A stretch of DNA of 23,738 nt from CAYFQV01 sp964413635 (GCA_964413635.1 CAYPTH010000037.1:1-23738), one strand, 5' to 3'. Positions 6,457 to 14,064 are shown, counted from the stretch's first letter. Notes: generated by a model from the sequence alone, not told the origin. Numbers and translations are program-made.

Positions 6457-6834
6457 ATGATTTCCACCATGCGCGCCGGAGACCTGGTTGCCGTCGGAGT
6501 TGCCGCCGCGTTGACCCTTGCACTGTCCGTTGCGGTCTACGCGGGACCGCCGGTAACGGGCTCCCAAGTGACCGTGCAGGCCGAGGGTGAGCGCTTCGTC
6601 TACTCTCTAGAGGACTCACAACAACTCACCTTCGACGGACCACTCGGTGTTACCGTCGTCCGGATCGCCGACGGGGCGGTCTCGGTGACAGAGGATCCCG
6701 GCCCCCTGCAGATTTGCGTACAACAGGGGGAAGTGCGTCGCGCCGGCGAATGGCTTGCATGCCTCCCGAACGAGGTATTCATCCGGGTAGACGGGCCCAA
6801 ACCCGCCGGCAGCCCGGACGGTCACGCGTACTGA
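6457..6834 (+). CDS. NusG domain II-containing protein, membrane-anchored
   Basis: The product of about 125 residues has one N-terminal hydrophobic segment (LVAVGVAAALTLALSVAVYA). A small beta domain follows: QVTVQAEGERFVYSLEDSQ, then LTFDGPLGVTVVRIADGAVSV, then ICVQQGEVRRAGEWLACLPN. This is the NusG_II (PF07009) pattern, in which the last block is usually CPxQxCVxxGxIxxxGexiaCLPN. Here the first Cys of that block is Gly, while the other two are kept. The family is found as small secreted or anchored proteins of unknown function, often in Spirochaetes and Firmicutes. Starts at GTG 6433, ATG 6457 or ATG 6469 are all possible; none has a strong ribosome site. Confidence 0.72.
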   Translation: MISTMRAGDLVAVGVAAALTLALSVAVYAGPPVTGSQVTVQAEGERFVYSLEDSQQLTFDGPLGVTVVRIADGAVSVTEDPGPLQICVQQGEVRRAGEWLACLPNEVFIRVDGPKPAGSPDGHAY

Positions 6835-6865
6835 TTGCGTGATTGGCGGCCGCCGGTTCGAGCGC

Positions 6866-6893
6866 TTGCAATGCTTGCGCATGCAAGTACAAT
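6866..6893 (+). promoter_or_regulatory. Promoter of MIP channel gene with internal CTTG-N6-CAAG operator
   Basis: TTGCAA (6866-6871) and TACAAT (6888-6893) are separated by 16 bp. The palindrome CTTGCGCATGCAAG (6874-6887) fills the spacer exactly. The arrangement suggests that a dimeric repressor blocks RNA polymerase. The same palindrome type occurs before the HD-GYP and flavin-reductase genes. Confidence 0.6.
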
Positions 6894-6921
6894 GACAAGC
6901 CAAGAATAGGACCGTCCGACC

Positions 6922-7749
6922 GTGAAACAACAGCACAGAGCGTACATTGCGGAATTCCTCGGCACGGCACTCATGCTCGGCTTCGGGCTCCTGGCGGTCG
7001 CCGTGTTCTGGAGTGCCGGGTCCCCGGCGGCGGACCTGCCCTTCGGGCCGGGATTGCGTCGTCTGGTTACCGGGTTCTTCTTCGCCGGCGGCGCCACCCT
7101 CATCATCTACTCCCCGCTGGGCCAGCTGAGCGGCGGGCACGTCAATCCATCCGTTACCCTTGCCTTCCTATCCCTGCGGAAGATCAGCAGGAAAGACGCA
7201 GTCGGGTATATGCTCGCTCAGCTCGCCGGCGGTATTGCCGGAGTCGCCCTGCTCTTCGCACTGGTCACGCACGGTTTCGGCTGGGGCAACGCCATTGACG
7301 TCGGCGTTACCCGGCCCGGATCGGGCTACTCGCTCCCCCTTGTCTTCGGCGCCGAGGTGGTGATTACCTTTGCGCTCATGCTCGGCATCCTCCTCGTCTC
7401 GAACCAGCGGGGTATTGCCCGGTTTACACCGGCCGTTGCGGGAACCATCGTCATGACGGAGGTGTGGCTGGAGGCGCACGTCTCCGGGACGAGCCTGAAT
7501 CCCGCCCGGAGTCTCGCGCCGGCGGCATTCTCAGGCATATGGGAGCATCACTGGATCTACTGGACCGCGCCGATTCTGGGCGCGCAACTGGCGGCACTCC
7601 TGTATCGATTCCTGCCCCGGGTCGGACCCGTCCTGTGCTGTAAGCTCTACCACACCGACCGCTACCGTTGTCACCACGCCGGCTGCATGATCCAAGCGGA
7701 CACCGGGAGCGAGACCGCCGAGCCCGGCACGGGCCCGGCGGAGGATTGA
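6922..7749 (+). CDS. MIP/aquaporin-family channel with Cys/His-rich C-terminal tail
   Basis: This is an integral membrane channel of 275 residues with about six hydrophobic helices and the two pore half-helices of the MIP fold: GGHVNPSVT (N75-P76-S77, NPS instead of the usual NPA) and SGTSLNPARS (N193-P194-A195). It should pass water or small neutral solutes such as glycerol, hydrogen peroxide or metalloid hydroxides; the selectivity cannot be read from sequence alone. After the last helix a cytosolic tail carries C239, C240, H244, C250, H251, H252 and C255. The start is the GTG at 6922, with AGGA about 11 bases upstream. The promoter carries a putative MarR-type operator. The peroxiredoxin gene downstream and arsM in the window make peroxide or As(OH)3 passage possible, but this is inference. 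Confidence 0.85.
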   Translation: MKQQHRAYIAEFLGTALMLGFGLLAVAVFWSAGSPAADLPFGPGLRRLVTGFFFAGGATLIIYSPLGQLSGGHVNPSVTLAFLSLRKISRKDAVGYMLAQLAGGIAGVALLFALVTHGFGWGNAIDVGVTRPGSGYSLPLVFGAEVVITFALMLGILLVSNQRGIARFTPAVAGTIVMTEVWLEAHVSGTSLNPARSLAPAAFSGIWEHHWIYWTAPILGAQLAALLYRFLPRVGPVLCCKLYHTDRYRCHHAGCMIQADTGSETAEPGTGPAED

Positions 7750-7779
7750 GGGCCCCCGCTATTCCTTTGGTTGCAGGAT

Positions 7780-7799
7780 AAACTTGACCATACAAGTTT
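7780..7799. promoter_or_regulatory. Perfect inverted repeat AAACTTG-N6-CAAGTTT
   Basis: Seven-base arms are separated by ACCATA. The repeat overlaps the -35 TTGACC (7784-7789) of the promoter before the HD-GYP gene. It is the best-conserved member of the CTTG-N6-CAAG set in this window and the likely binding site of a dimeric repressor. Confidence 0.6.
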
Positions 7800-7813
7800 T
7801 CCCTTGCTAATTT
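7784..7813 (+). promoter_or_regulatory. Extended -10 promoter of HD-GYP gene
   Basis: TTGACC (7784-7789) is followed after 18 bp by TAATTT (7808-7813), which is preceded by TGC, an extended -10. The predicted transcription start (about 7820) is next to the ATG at 7822, so the transcript is probably leaderless. Confidence 0.5.
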
Positions 7814-7821
7814 TCCAGGAC

Positions 7822-8880
7822 ATGCCGGCGCTGGACGACTCCGTTTACCGAGAGCTCATTCTCAGTTCCCACAACGCGCTCTGTCTCACCGACACGCGAC
7901 AGCGGATCCAGCTGGTGAATCCCGCATTCACCAGGCTGTACGGCTACGAACAGGAAGAGATCGAGGGTGAGCTGCCGCGGTTCCTGAACCCGGGGCGCGC
8001 CGTGTACTTCGAGAATGGTGTCTACCACGGCGAGTATGATCGCCTCTTTCGGAGCATGAAAGAGTTTCTCAACAGGTTCATGACCGAAGAGCCGGACGGA
8101 GCCGGTCAAGCCGACGGGTCGACCCGGTGGGAGGGTCGCATCCTAAACAGATGCAAGGACGGCTCGCTGGTTTGGGTGAAGATGCGTCTCAGCCCGATTC
8201 GTGATGCAGAGGGTCGTATCACCGGCTTCCTCGGGGCATCCGAGAACGTATCGGAGGAGTTGGAAGCCGACCTTGCCATCCGCATGGAGATCTACCACGC
8301 CATCACCGATCTCGCGGAAACGCGGGACAATGAGACGGGCAATCACCTGCGCCGCATTGCGCGCTACACGGGGCTTCTTGCCGAGGAGCTGGGCATGCCG
8401 AAAGCCTTCGTCTCTCAGATCGAGATGTTCTCTCCCCTTCACGATATCGGAAAGGTCGGCATTCCCGACTACATCCTGCTGGCTCCGCGGAAGCTTTCGA
8501 GCGACGAGTTTGAGATCATGCAGACCCACACGAGCTTGGGACACAGGATTCTCGCCGGGCGCCCGACTTTGGAAATGGCGGCGGAGATTGCGCACTTCCA
8601 TCACGAACGTTACGACGGTACGGGATATCCGGAGGGAGTCGGGGGCGGAGCCATACCGATCTCCGCACGCATTACCGCGCTGGCGGATGTCTATGACGCC
8701 CTCACGTCCAAGCGCCCCTACAAGGACGCGTGGCCTCACGGAGAGGCGGCCAACCTTATCCTGAATGAACGGGGTCGCCAGTTCGACCCGCTTCTCGTGG
8801 ACGCCTTCGAGGCGCGACAATCGCAGTTCGACGGAGTCCGGGCGGAGCTTGACGAGTCCATAGAGGGCAAAGAGGGCTGA
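7822..8880 (+). CDS. PAS/HD-GYP cyclic-di-GMP phosphodiesterase
   Basis: The 352-residue soluble protein joins an N-terminal PAS sensor (about residues 10-135, including LVNPAFTRLYGYEQEEIEG and the PAC-like KDGSLVWVKMRLSPI) to an HD-GYP domain (about 155-340). The metal ligands and signature are intact: ETRDNETGNH (E166-H175), HDIGKVGIPD (H207, D208), H236, HHER (H260, H261), DGTGYP (265-270) and the final D289. HD-GYP enzymes hydrolyse c-di-GMP to GMP or pGpG. No receiver domain is present, so the PAS domain presumably takes the signal. The ATG at 7822 fits the promoter position; an in-frame TTG at 7771 would lie upstream of the predicted promoter. The peroxiredoxin-like gene follows after 43 bp and may be cotranscribed. 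Confidence 0.9.
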   Translation: MPALDDSVYRELILSSHNALCLTDTRQRIQLVNPAFTRLYGYEQEEIEGELPRFLNPGRAVYFENGVYHGEYDRLFRSMKEFLNRFMTEEPDGAGQADGSTRWEGRILNRCKDGSLVWVKMRLSPIRDAEGRITGFLGASENVSEELEADLAIRMEIYHAITDLAETRDNETGNHLRRIARYTGLLAEELGMPKAFVSQIEMFSPLHDIGKVGIPDYILLAPRKLSSDEFEIMQTHTSLGHRILAGRPTLEMAAEIAHFHHERYDGTGYPEGVGGGAIPISARITALADVYDALTSKRPYKDAWPHGEAANLILNERGRQFDPLLVDAFEARQSQFDGVRAELDESIEGKEG

Positions 8881-8923
8881 CCGGCACAACGCCAAGCAGG
8901 CGTACGCAAAGAAGGAGCGAGGC

Positions 8924-9586
8924 ATGGGCACGACAACACGTCTGAGCACACAGCTCGAGGAGCTGAAGAAGCAGCTCGATCAAGGCTCCTCTGAAAAGTT
9001 CATCGAAACGCAGGCGGAGCTCCTGGAAACCCTGAAAGCTTTGGGCATAGGCAGGGATGCCCTTACCGTCGGAGATCAAGCCCCGAACTTTACACTCCCC
9101 GATCAGGTCGGCGCGGACTTACGACTCAGCGACCTCTTGAAGCTCGGCAGCGTGGTTCTCTCCTTCTTTCGCGGCGCCTGGTGTCCCTTCTGTGAGACCG
9201 AGTTGAAGGCGCTCCACATGGCCTTGCCGGAAATTGAACGCCGCGGCGGTCGTCTGCTGGCGGTCTCTCCCCAAACCTTGGACAAGACCATGTCCATGGC
9301 GGAGCGACTGCTCCTGGACTACTCCATCCTGGTAGATGCCGGCAATTCCGTCGCGAAGGAGTATGGATTGGCCTTCACAATCCCGGAGAAGTTCCAGGAG
9401 TTTCACGACGTCGAGATGGCCAGGATTGCCGAATACAACGGCGACCTCAGCTATCTTCTGCCGATCCCGGCGACCTACGTCATTGATACCGAAGGAGTCA
9501 TTCGCTACGCCTACGTGGACGTGGATTATCGCAACCGCGCCGAGCCTGAAGACGTGCTTCACGTACTAGATCGGATTCATTACTGA
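8924..9586 (+). CDS. Peroxiredoxin-like (AhpC/TSA) thiol oxidoreductase
   Basis: This thioredoxin-fold protein of 220 residues has an N-terminal helical extension (LSTQLEELKKQLDQGSSEKF), seen in the 'peroxiredoxin-like family' group. The AhpC/TSA core follows: GDQAPNFTLPDQVG, VVLSFFRGAWCPFCETEL with C87 and C90 in a CPFC motif, and PATYVIDTEGVIRYAYVDVDYRNRAEP near the end. It probably reduces peroxides or disulfides in the cytosol. The CxxC makes it closer to the bacterioferritin-comigratory/atypical type than to classic 2-Cys AhpC. AAGGAG lies eight bases before the ATG. It is the second gene behind the MarR-type operator at 7780, which fits a redox-stress role. Confidence 0.87.
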   Translation: MGTTTRLSTQLEELKKQLDQGSSEKFIETQAELLETLKALGIGRDALTVGDQAPNFTLPDQVGADLRLSDLLKLGSVVLSFFRGAWCPFCETELKALHMALPEIERRGGRLLAVSPQTLDKTMSMAERLLLDYSILVDAGNSVAKEYGLAFTIPEKFQEFHDVEMARIAEYNGDLSYLLPIPATYVIDTEGVIRYAYVDVDYRNRAEPEDVLHVLDRIHY

Positions 9587-9666
9587 ATGCCGGAGCAGGG
9601 CTTACGCCGTGTCACGGCAAGATTCCTGCACTGCATACATACATACCGAACCAAAGGAGTAAGCTC

Positions 9667-10041
9667 ATGAGCGAGCGTACCGAGAGCAAGATCATGGACG
9701 GGAACATTGCCTATTTCAGGTTCAATAAGGGTGCCGGCCCCGAGGACTTTCAGCAGATTTTTCCGGACTTTCAGGCAAAGGTGAATGACCCCAATGTGGA
9801 CCGGATGATCGTGGACGTGCAGATGGATGACGCCTGGGGGCGAGACGTTCAGGACATTTGGCTCCAGACGGGAGAAGTTGCGGATAAGGCCGGTATCCGC
9901 CGGTGGGGCGTCGTCACCTCCGAACCCAGCAAGAAGATGACCATTCAGTTCCTCATCAAGGGCGGCAAGGAGCGCAACCGTAGCTACGATACACACGTAT
10001 CGGACAGCCTGGACGAGATTCTGCAGTGGGTTCGAAGCTGA
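9667..10041 (+). CDS. Small conserved protein, possibly SpoIIAA/STAS-like
   Basis: The product is a 124-residue soluble protein with no signal peptide or membrane segment. The layout of IMDGNIAYFRFNKGA, then DRMIVDVQMDDAWGRDVQDIW, then WGVVTSEPSKKMTIQFLIKGG, then SDSLDEILQWVRS is an alternating alpha/beta protein. It resembles the SpoIIAA-like/STAS group, including the usual ending of a helix with the word W-V. I do not recognise a precise family and assign no function. A strong AAAGGAG (9653-9659) sets the start. A 13-bp palindrome, GCCGTGTCACGGC, lies at 9606-9618 in the leader. Its stop overlaps the start of the next gene by 16 bp, so the two are probably translated from one message. Confidence 0.6.
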   Translation: MSERTESKIMDGNIAYFRFNKGAGPEDFQQIFPDFQAKVNDPNVDRMIVDVQMDDAWGRDVQDIWLQTGEVADKAGIRRWGVVTSEPSKKMTIQFLIKGGKERNRSYDTHVSDSLDEILQWVRS

Positions 10042-11033
10042 GACGACGAGCCGGCCACGACGCACGCAGATCCAGACATAGACTCGCCGTAGTTGTATTG
10101 GCTCTAAGCCTTGGGACCGCACTCGCGGTCCCTTCGCTTGGGGCCCAGGAGGAAGACGGACTCACCCCGAGTCATGTTCACCAACACGCCCGGCGCCTAC
10201 TAGCCGAGATAACGCTTCTGCGCGAACACCAAGGCGTGACGGATGCCCCGCGCGACCCGGGCACTCAGATAAACAAGCTCCCCATTCACGTGTACCAGAA
10301 GGCTGTGGAGCTCATGGACAAGGTGAGCCGCTACCAGAGCAGCCTGGGAATGAGCCCCATGACCGTCCGCCCCCTCCCCTTCGAGACCCTTTCGCCGGCG
10401 GTCGTTCTCGATGCCGTCGACCACGTCCTGGTAAACCTTCGAGCGGTTAAGGAGGAGCTTGGCCTCAATCGTGAGATTGCCCCACAAGGCTTCGCCCCGG
10501 GACGAACCCCCACGGAGGTCTACGAGCTTTTGTGGAGAGCCTCCTTCATGCTGGACGGCCTGACCACCGCACTGCAACCCTCCGACGTGTACGCAAAGGA
10601 ACGGCAGGCGCTGGCCGATTTGCGTACCATCGCCGAACGCATCGACCTCCAGATCCCTCAGGGCGAGGAGCGAGTGACCGACAAGCAGCCGAAAGACGTC
10701 CTCATGGAGAACTACGTAAACATGTATCGGCTCGCACGGGTGCAACGCGCCATGGGGATGGAGCCGTTCCATGTCCCGCCGCTTCCCGGCGGTGAAATAG
10801 CGCCGTCCAATGTCTACGACACCGCGGGGATCATCATTGGAGAGCTGCACCGGATCAAGGCTCGCCTGGACGTTCTGGAGCCGACTCCTCCCCCGACCGA
10901 CCAAGAAGACAAGACGCCGTCCGACGTCTTTGCGACGGCGAAGCTTCTCCAACGGGGGCTATCGGAGCTTCTCGACGCAGCCGAGGGCGGTCTCTTGACG
11001 ACGGATGCGACCGGTAGAGACTCCGACGGGTGA
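10026..11033 (+). CDS. Secreted helical-repeat protein of unknown family
   Basis: The 335-residue product has a basic N-terminus and a hydrophobic signal segment (LAVVVLALSLGTALAVPSLG, likely cut near AQ at 40-41), so it should be periplasmic or exported. The mature part repeats a motif of about 30-60 residues that begins xP-x-x-V-(Y/H/F) and continues as an amphipathic helix. Instances are TPSHVHQHARRLLAEI, LPIHVYQKAVELMDKV, SPAVVLDAVDHVLVNL, TPTEVYELLWRASFML, QPSDVYAKERQALADL, QPKDVLMENYVNMYRL, APSNVYDTAGIIIGEL and TPSDVFATAKLLQRGL. Several are followed by an LGM...P-PLP linker. I cannot name a family. The gene begins inside the previous one and is followed after 45 bp by a chemoreceptor, so it may act with that receptor's periplasmic domain. 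Confidence 0.7.
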   Translation: MGSKLRRRAGHDARRSRHRLAVVVLALSLGTALAVPSLGAQEEDGLTPSHVHQHARRLLAEITLLREHQGVTDAPRDPGTQINKLPIHVYQKAVELMDKVSRYQSSLGMSPMTVRPLPFETLSPAVVLDAVDHVLVNLRAVKEELGLNREIAPQGFAPGRTPTEVYELLWRASFMLDGLTTALQPSDVYAKERQALADLRTIAERIDLQIPQGEERVTDKQPKDVLMENYVNMYRLARVQRAMGMEPFHVPPLPGGEIAPSNVYDTAGIIIGELHRIKARLDVLEPTPPPTDQEDKTPSDVFATAKLLQRGLSELLDAAEGGLLTTDATGRDSDG

Positions 11034-11078
11034 GGAATGCGACTGTCACGGATCGCATCGGCAAAAGGAAGACAACAC

Positions 11079-12890
11079 ATGTCCATACTGAAGAATCTCA
11101 ATACCCGCAACAAGGTGCTTCTCATATTCGTGCCGGTGGCGCTTCTCTTCGCGTTGCAGGTGGGAATGGTGTACGTATTCGTTCAGCGCATGAATGACGA
11201 GATCGAAGAGGTGGAATCCGTACGGATTGAAAGCGTTCTTGCCATCAATGCCTTCATGCAGGAGTTGAGCGCAAACCAGCAGCGGTATCAGCTCCTCGCG
11301 GACCAGGACAATCCGGAGATCCCCTTCGAGGATCTGGTATACGAGGTTTTCGCCGCGGAGGAGCGGTTGAGCTCTCTGCTGACACGCGTTTCGGACATGA
11401 TCGGCTCACGCCTTCCGGGGACCGGCCCCGCGGATCCCGGCTCCGCCGACGCCGGCGCGGAACGCACCGAGTCACAGACCCTTGTGGCGGAGCTCGTGAA
11501 CGCCTTTCAGGAGTACAACGCCACCAACAGGACGGTCACCGAGACCTTTGAGCTCTACAACACGATTGACGCCATAAGTACCGAGCTGCTCAGTGTGGAG
11601 CAGCGGGCAATGAGAGACTCCGTGGCACGGACACGAGAGGAGGGCGCGGCCCTGACCAGACTCCTGGTGATAGTAGCGGCTGCCGTGGTTGGACTATCCC
11701 TAATCATTGCTTTCTGGTTCGGAACCTCTTTGAGCAGACCGATTCGCGGCGTTGCCCTGGGCTTGCGGCAAATGGCGAATGGAGAGGGCGATCTCACGAC
11801 ACGACTTACCGTGCGGTCCGACGACGAGGTCGGGCAGGTGGCGGCGAGCTTCAACGACTTCACTGAGATGCTCGCCGGCATGATTGGAAAGCTCAAGAAT
11901 TCCGTCGATACCTTAACCACTTCCGGCGAGGCCCTGGCCGCCAACGCCGAAGAGAACGCTGCCTCGATCAACCAGATCAACGGCAACGTTCAAAGCGTCA
12001 ACGCATTGGTCGCGCGACAGAACGAAAGCGTAGAGTCATCGACAACGGCCATGGAGGAGATCAGCCGCAACGTCGCCAACTTGAACGCAGTCATTGAGGA
12101 ACAGTCCGCGAGCGTGAGCGAGTCCACCGCATCCATTGAAGAGATGGTCGCCAACGTCAAATCCGCCTCTGAAATGATCAACAGAGTACGGGAAGCCATG
12201 CACTCCCTCGAGGAGGCCGCGGTGAAGGGTCGCGAACTGATGAACCAGGTTTCCCATGAGAGCGAAGACGTCGCCGGCAAGTCCGACCTTCTTCTCGAAA
12301 CGAACACCATCCTTTCGAACATTGCGGCGCAGACGAACCTCCTGTCAATGAATGCAGCCATCGAAGCGGCTCACGCGGGAGACGCCGGGGCGGGATTCGC
12401 CGTGGTTGCGGCGGAGATCCGGAAACTGGCTCAAAACTCCTCCGAGCAGTCGCGGTCGATTGCCGAGAGGCTCAAACAGATCAAGGGCTCCATCGACAGC
12501 ATTGTCACATCATCTCGGGATGCCGACGCCGCCTTCGGCAGGGTCCAGGACCTCGTGCAGGATACCAGCAGAATGCAAAGCGAGGTAACCCACGCCATGG
12601 AGGAGCAGGCCACCGGGGGACAACAAGTCCTCGAAGGGCTTTCGCAGATCAACGACGTTACCGCCCAGGTCAAGGACGGAGCCCGCGAAATGCAGACCGG
12701 ATCAGACGCCGTGACGCAGGAGATGACGACCCTTCGCGATCTCAGTCAGGAGGTCCGCCAAGCCATGGAGGAGATCTCCGGCGGAACTACCGAGATCGAG
12801 AACGGGGTACAGGAGCTTCAGACCACGAGTCTGGAGAATCAGCAGAGCATCCAGGAGCTCGCCAAAGAGGCCGAGCGTTTCAAGACGTGA
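11079..12890 (+). CDS. Methyl-accepting chemotaxis protein
   Basis: This is a transmembrane chemoreceptor of about 603 residues. TM1 is near residues 13-35 (LLIFVPVALLFALQVGMVYVF). A helical periplasmic sensor domain covers about 36-193, TM2 about 194-216 (LLVIVAAAVVGLSLIIAFWF), and a HAMP domain about 216-270. The cytoplasmic signalling hairpin includes the highly conserved tip IAAQTNLLSMNAAIEAAHAG followed by GFAVVAAEIRKLAQNS. It should transmit ligand or partner-protein signals to CheW/CheA. No CheR-binding pentapeptide is visible at the end (AERFKT). The ATG at 11079 is preferred because AAAGGAAG lies close upstream; an earlier in-frame ATG at 11037 has no such site. The secreted repeat protein just upstream may be a cognate periplasmic partner. 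Confidence 0.92.
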   Translation: MSILKNLNTRNKVLLIFVPVALLFALQVGMVYVFVQRMNDEIEEVESVRIESVLAINAFMQELSANQQRYQLLADQDNPEIPFEDLVYEVFAAEERLSSLLTRVSDMIGSRLPGTGPADPGSADAGAERTESQTLVAELVNAFQEYNATNRTVTETFELYNTIDAISTELLSVEQRAMRDSVARTREEGAALTRLLVIVAAAVVGLSLIIAFWFGTSLSRPIRGVALGLRQMANGEGDLTTRLTVRSDDEVGQVAASFNDFTEMLAGMIGKLKNSVDTLTTSGEALAANAEENAASINQINGNVQSVNALVARQNESVESSTTAMEEISRNVANLNAVIEEQSASVSESTASIEEMVANVKSASEMINRVREAMHSLEEAAVKGRELMNQVSHESEDVAGKSDLLLETNTILSNIAAQTNLLSMNAAIEAAHAGDAGAGFAVVAAEIRKLAQNSSEQSRSIAERLKQIKGSIDSIVTSSRDADAAFGRVQDLVQDTSRMQSEVTHAMEEQATGGQQVLEGLSQINDVTAQVKDGAREMQTGSDAVTQEMTTLRDLSQEVRQAMEEISGGTTEIENGVQELQTTSLENQQSIQELAKEAERFKT

Positions 12891-12906
12891 CGGCCGCGTC
12901 GCCCTC

Positions 12907-12979
12907 GGGGGGCTCCATCCCCGCGGAGCCCCCGGGGGGGCTCAATGCCCGCGGAGCCCCCCGGGGGGGCTCCCTGCCC
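12907..12979. repeat. GC-rich tandem hairpin repeats
   Basis: About two and a half copies of a 27-29 bp unit (GGGGGGCTCCAT, then CCCCGCGGAGCCCCC) lie between the converging MCP and TauE genes. Each unit can fold on itself: GGGGGGCTCC pairs with GGAGCCCCC, and neighbouring units form GAGCCCCC/GGGGGGCTC stems. They may act as a bidirectional terminator or a REP-like element; there is no T-tract. Confidence 0.6.
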
Positions 12980-12988
12980 ACGCACGAC

Positions 12989-13003
12989 CCGGCGTTTCGC
13001 CGG
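12989..13003. terminator. Short hairpin CCGGCG-TTT-CGCCGG
   Basis: A perfect 6-bp GC stem with a TTT loop lies immediately after the TauE/SafE gene (minus strand) and after the MCP gene (plus strand). It lacks a clear U-run, so termination is possible but not certain. Confidence 0.35.
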
Positions 13004-13005
13004 CG

Positions 13006-13866
13006 CTACTCCAGAACCACCTCGCCTACGGTGAGGATTCCAATTATGATGAACAGCACGCTCAAGATCACCTGCATGGTTCGCTCGGGGACCTTGGCGG
13101 CAACCTTCGGCCCGACCTGACCACCAATCAGCACCCCCGGCACGGTGAAGATGACCAGGGAGAGCACCTGTTGGATGGTCTCGGTGCCGGCCTGGGTGAA
13201 GCGAACGACGTGGCCGCCGGAGGCGGCCAGGACGGTCACGGCGATTACAAAGACGCTCGTCGCGACGGCAACGCGACTCGGCACCTTGCAGCGTTTCAGC
13301 AGGAAGTAGTCGTTGAGCTCTCCGAGCCCGGTGGAGATCATCCCGACGAAGAGGCCGCCTACTCCGCCGCTGATCAGACCTTCGAACTTTCGCTTCACCA
13401 CGTAGCAGATCTGCTCCCCGTCGCGGGCCGTGATGCACGCTTCGGGATTCGTTGTCGCCAGGGTTTCGGCTGCAAGCCGATTGGTGCGCTTCACTTCTTC
13501 ATCGTCCGGAGCGTGGAGGAAGCTGACGGCTACGGCCAGCAAGCCCACCGCGAGGACAATCTTGAGGATGCTGGGGTCAATCACGCCGCCGAGATAGGTG
13601 CCCAGAAGCGCCATGGGAACGGTGGCGGCAAGCATGATCCCCCCGAGTTTGAAGTCGATCACCCGATCGCGAATGTAGGCGTACAGCCCGCTGGCAAAGC
13701 CGAAGGTCTCGGTAATCAGCGCGGTGCCGATGGCGACCTCCGGCTCCAGACGCAAGGCGAGAATAAACAGCGGCGAGAAGAAGGTGGCCCCGCCGATTCC
13801 GGAGGCCATTGCCAAAGTCGCAATGGCAAAGGCAATGGGAAGCATGAACCAGAACTCGAATGTCAT
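13006..13866 (-). CDS. TauE/SafE-family sulfite/anion exporter-like permease
   Basis: The 286-residue polytopic membrane protein has about eight hydrophobic segments in two related halves. The family sequence near each half start is visible: MASGIGGATFFSPLFIL and GLISGGVGGLFVGMISTGLGELNDYFLLKR. TauE/SafE proteins move sulfite, sulfoacetate, taurine or related anions; the substrate here is unknown. The central cytosolic loop carries two cysteines (EACITARDGEQICYVV). AAGGAG is well placed before the ATG. It is likely the third gene of the SDR-GH15 transcript: if the N gap is collapsed, about 63 bp separate it from the GH15 stop. The 13-bp tandem repeats between them mark the place where the assembly broke. 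Confidence 0.85.
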   Translation of the reverse strand: MTFEFWFMLPIAFAIATLAMASGIGGATFFSPLFILALRLEPEVAIGTALITETFGFASGLYAYIRDRVIDFKLGGIMLAATVPMALLGTYLGGVIDPSILKIVLAVGLLAVAVSFLHAPDDEEVKRTNRLAAETLATTNPEACITARDGEQICYVVKRKFEGLISGGVGGLFVGMISTGLGELNDYFLLKRCKVPSRVAVATSVFVIAVTVLAASGGHVVRFTQAGTETIQQVLSLVIFTVPGVLIGGQVGPKVAAKVPERTMQVILSVLFIIIGILTVGEVVLE

Positions 13867-13909
13867 GTGTACTCCTTAGCCGCGGGCCTCAGCCGTGGGC
13901 ATCAGCCGC
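13855..13909. repeat. 55-bp repeat, copy 1 (left of N gap)
   Basis: This sequence, from CTCGAATGTC to CATCAGCCGC, is identical to 14010-14064 on the other side of the N run. It includes the first codons and ribosome site of the TauE/SafE gene. The length suggests a shared assembly k-mer rather than biology. Confidence 0.85.
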
Positions 13910-14009
13910 NNNNNNNNNNNNNNNNNNNNNNNNNNNNNNNNNNNNNNNNNNNNNNNNNNNNNNNNNNNNNNNNNNNNNNNNNNNNNNNNNNNNNNNNNNN
14001 NNNNNNNNN
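13910..14009. other. Assembly gap, 100 N
   Basis: The run is exactly 100 N, a conventional placeholder for unknown gap size. Translations crossing it are meaningless. Confidence 0.99.
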
Positions 14010-14064
14010 CTCGAATGTCATGTGTACTCCTTAGCCGCGGGCCTCAGCCGTGGGCATCAGCCGC
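14010..14064. repeat. 55-bp repeat, copy 2 (right of N gap)
   Basis: This copy is identical to 13855-13909. It contains an orphan copy of the TauE/SafE start codon region not followed by the gene, as expected if two contigs overlap by 55 bp and were joined without merging. Confidence 0.85.

Noticed and set aside
12907..12979. Possible CRISPR array
   Set aside because: The repeats are contiguous and self-complementary with no unique spacers, and no cas genes are present.
13171..14034. 287-residue plus-strand open frame crossing the N gap
   Set aside because: It is antisense to the TauE/SafE gene and partly made of N; a shadow frame only.
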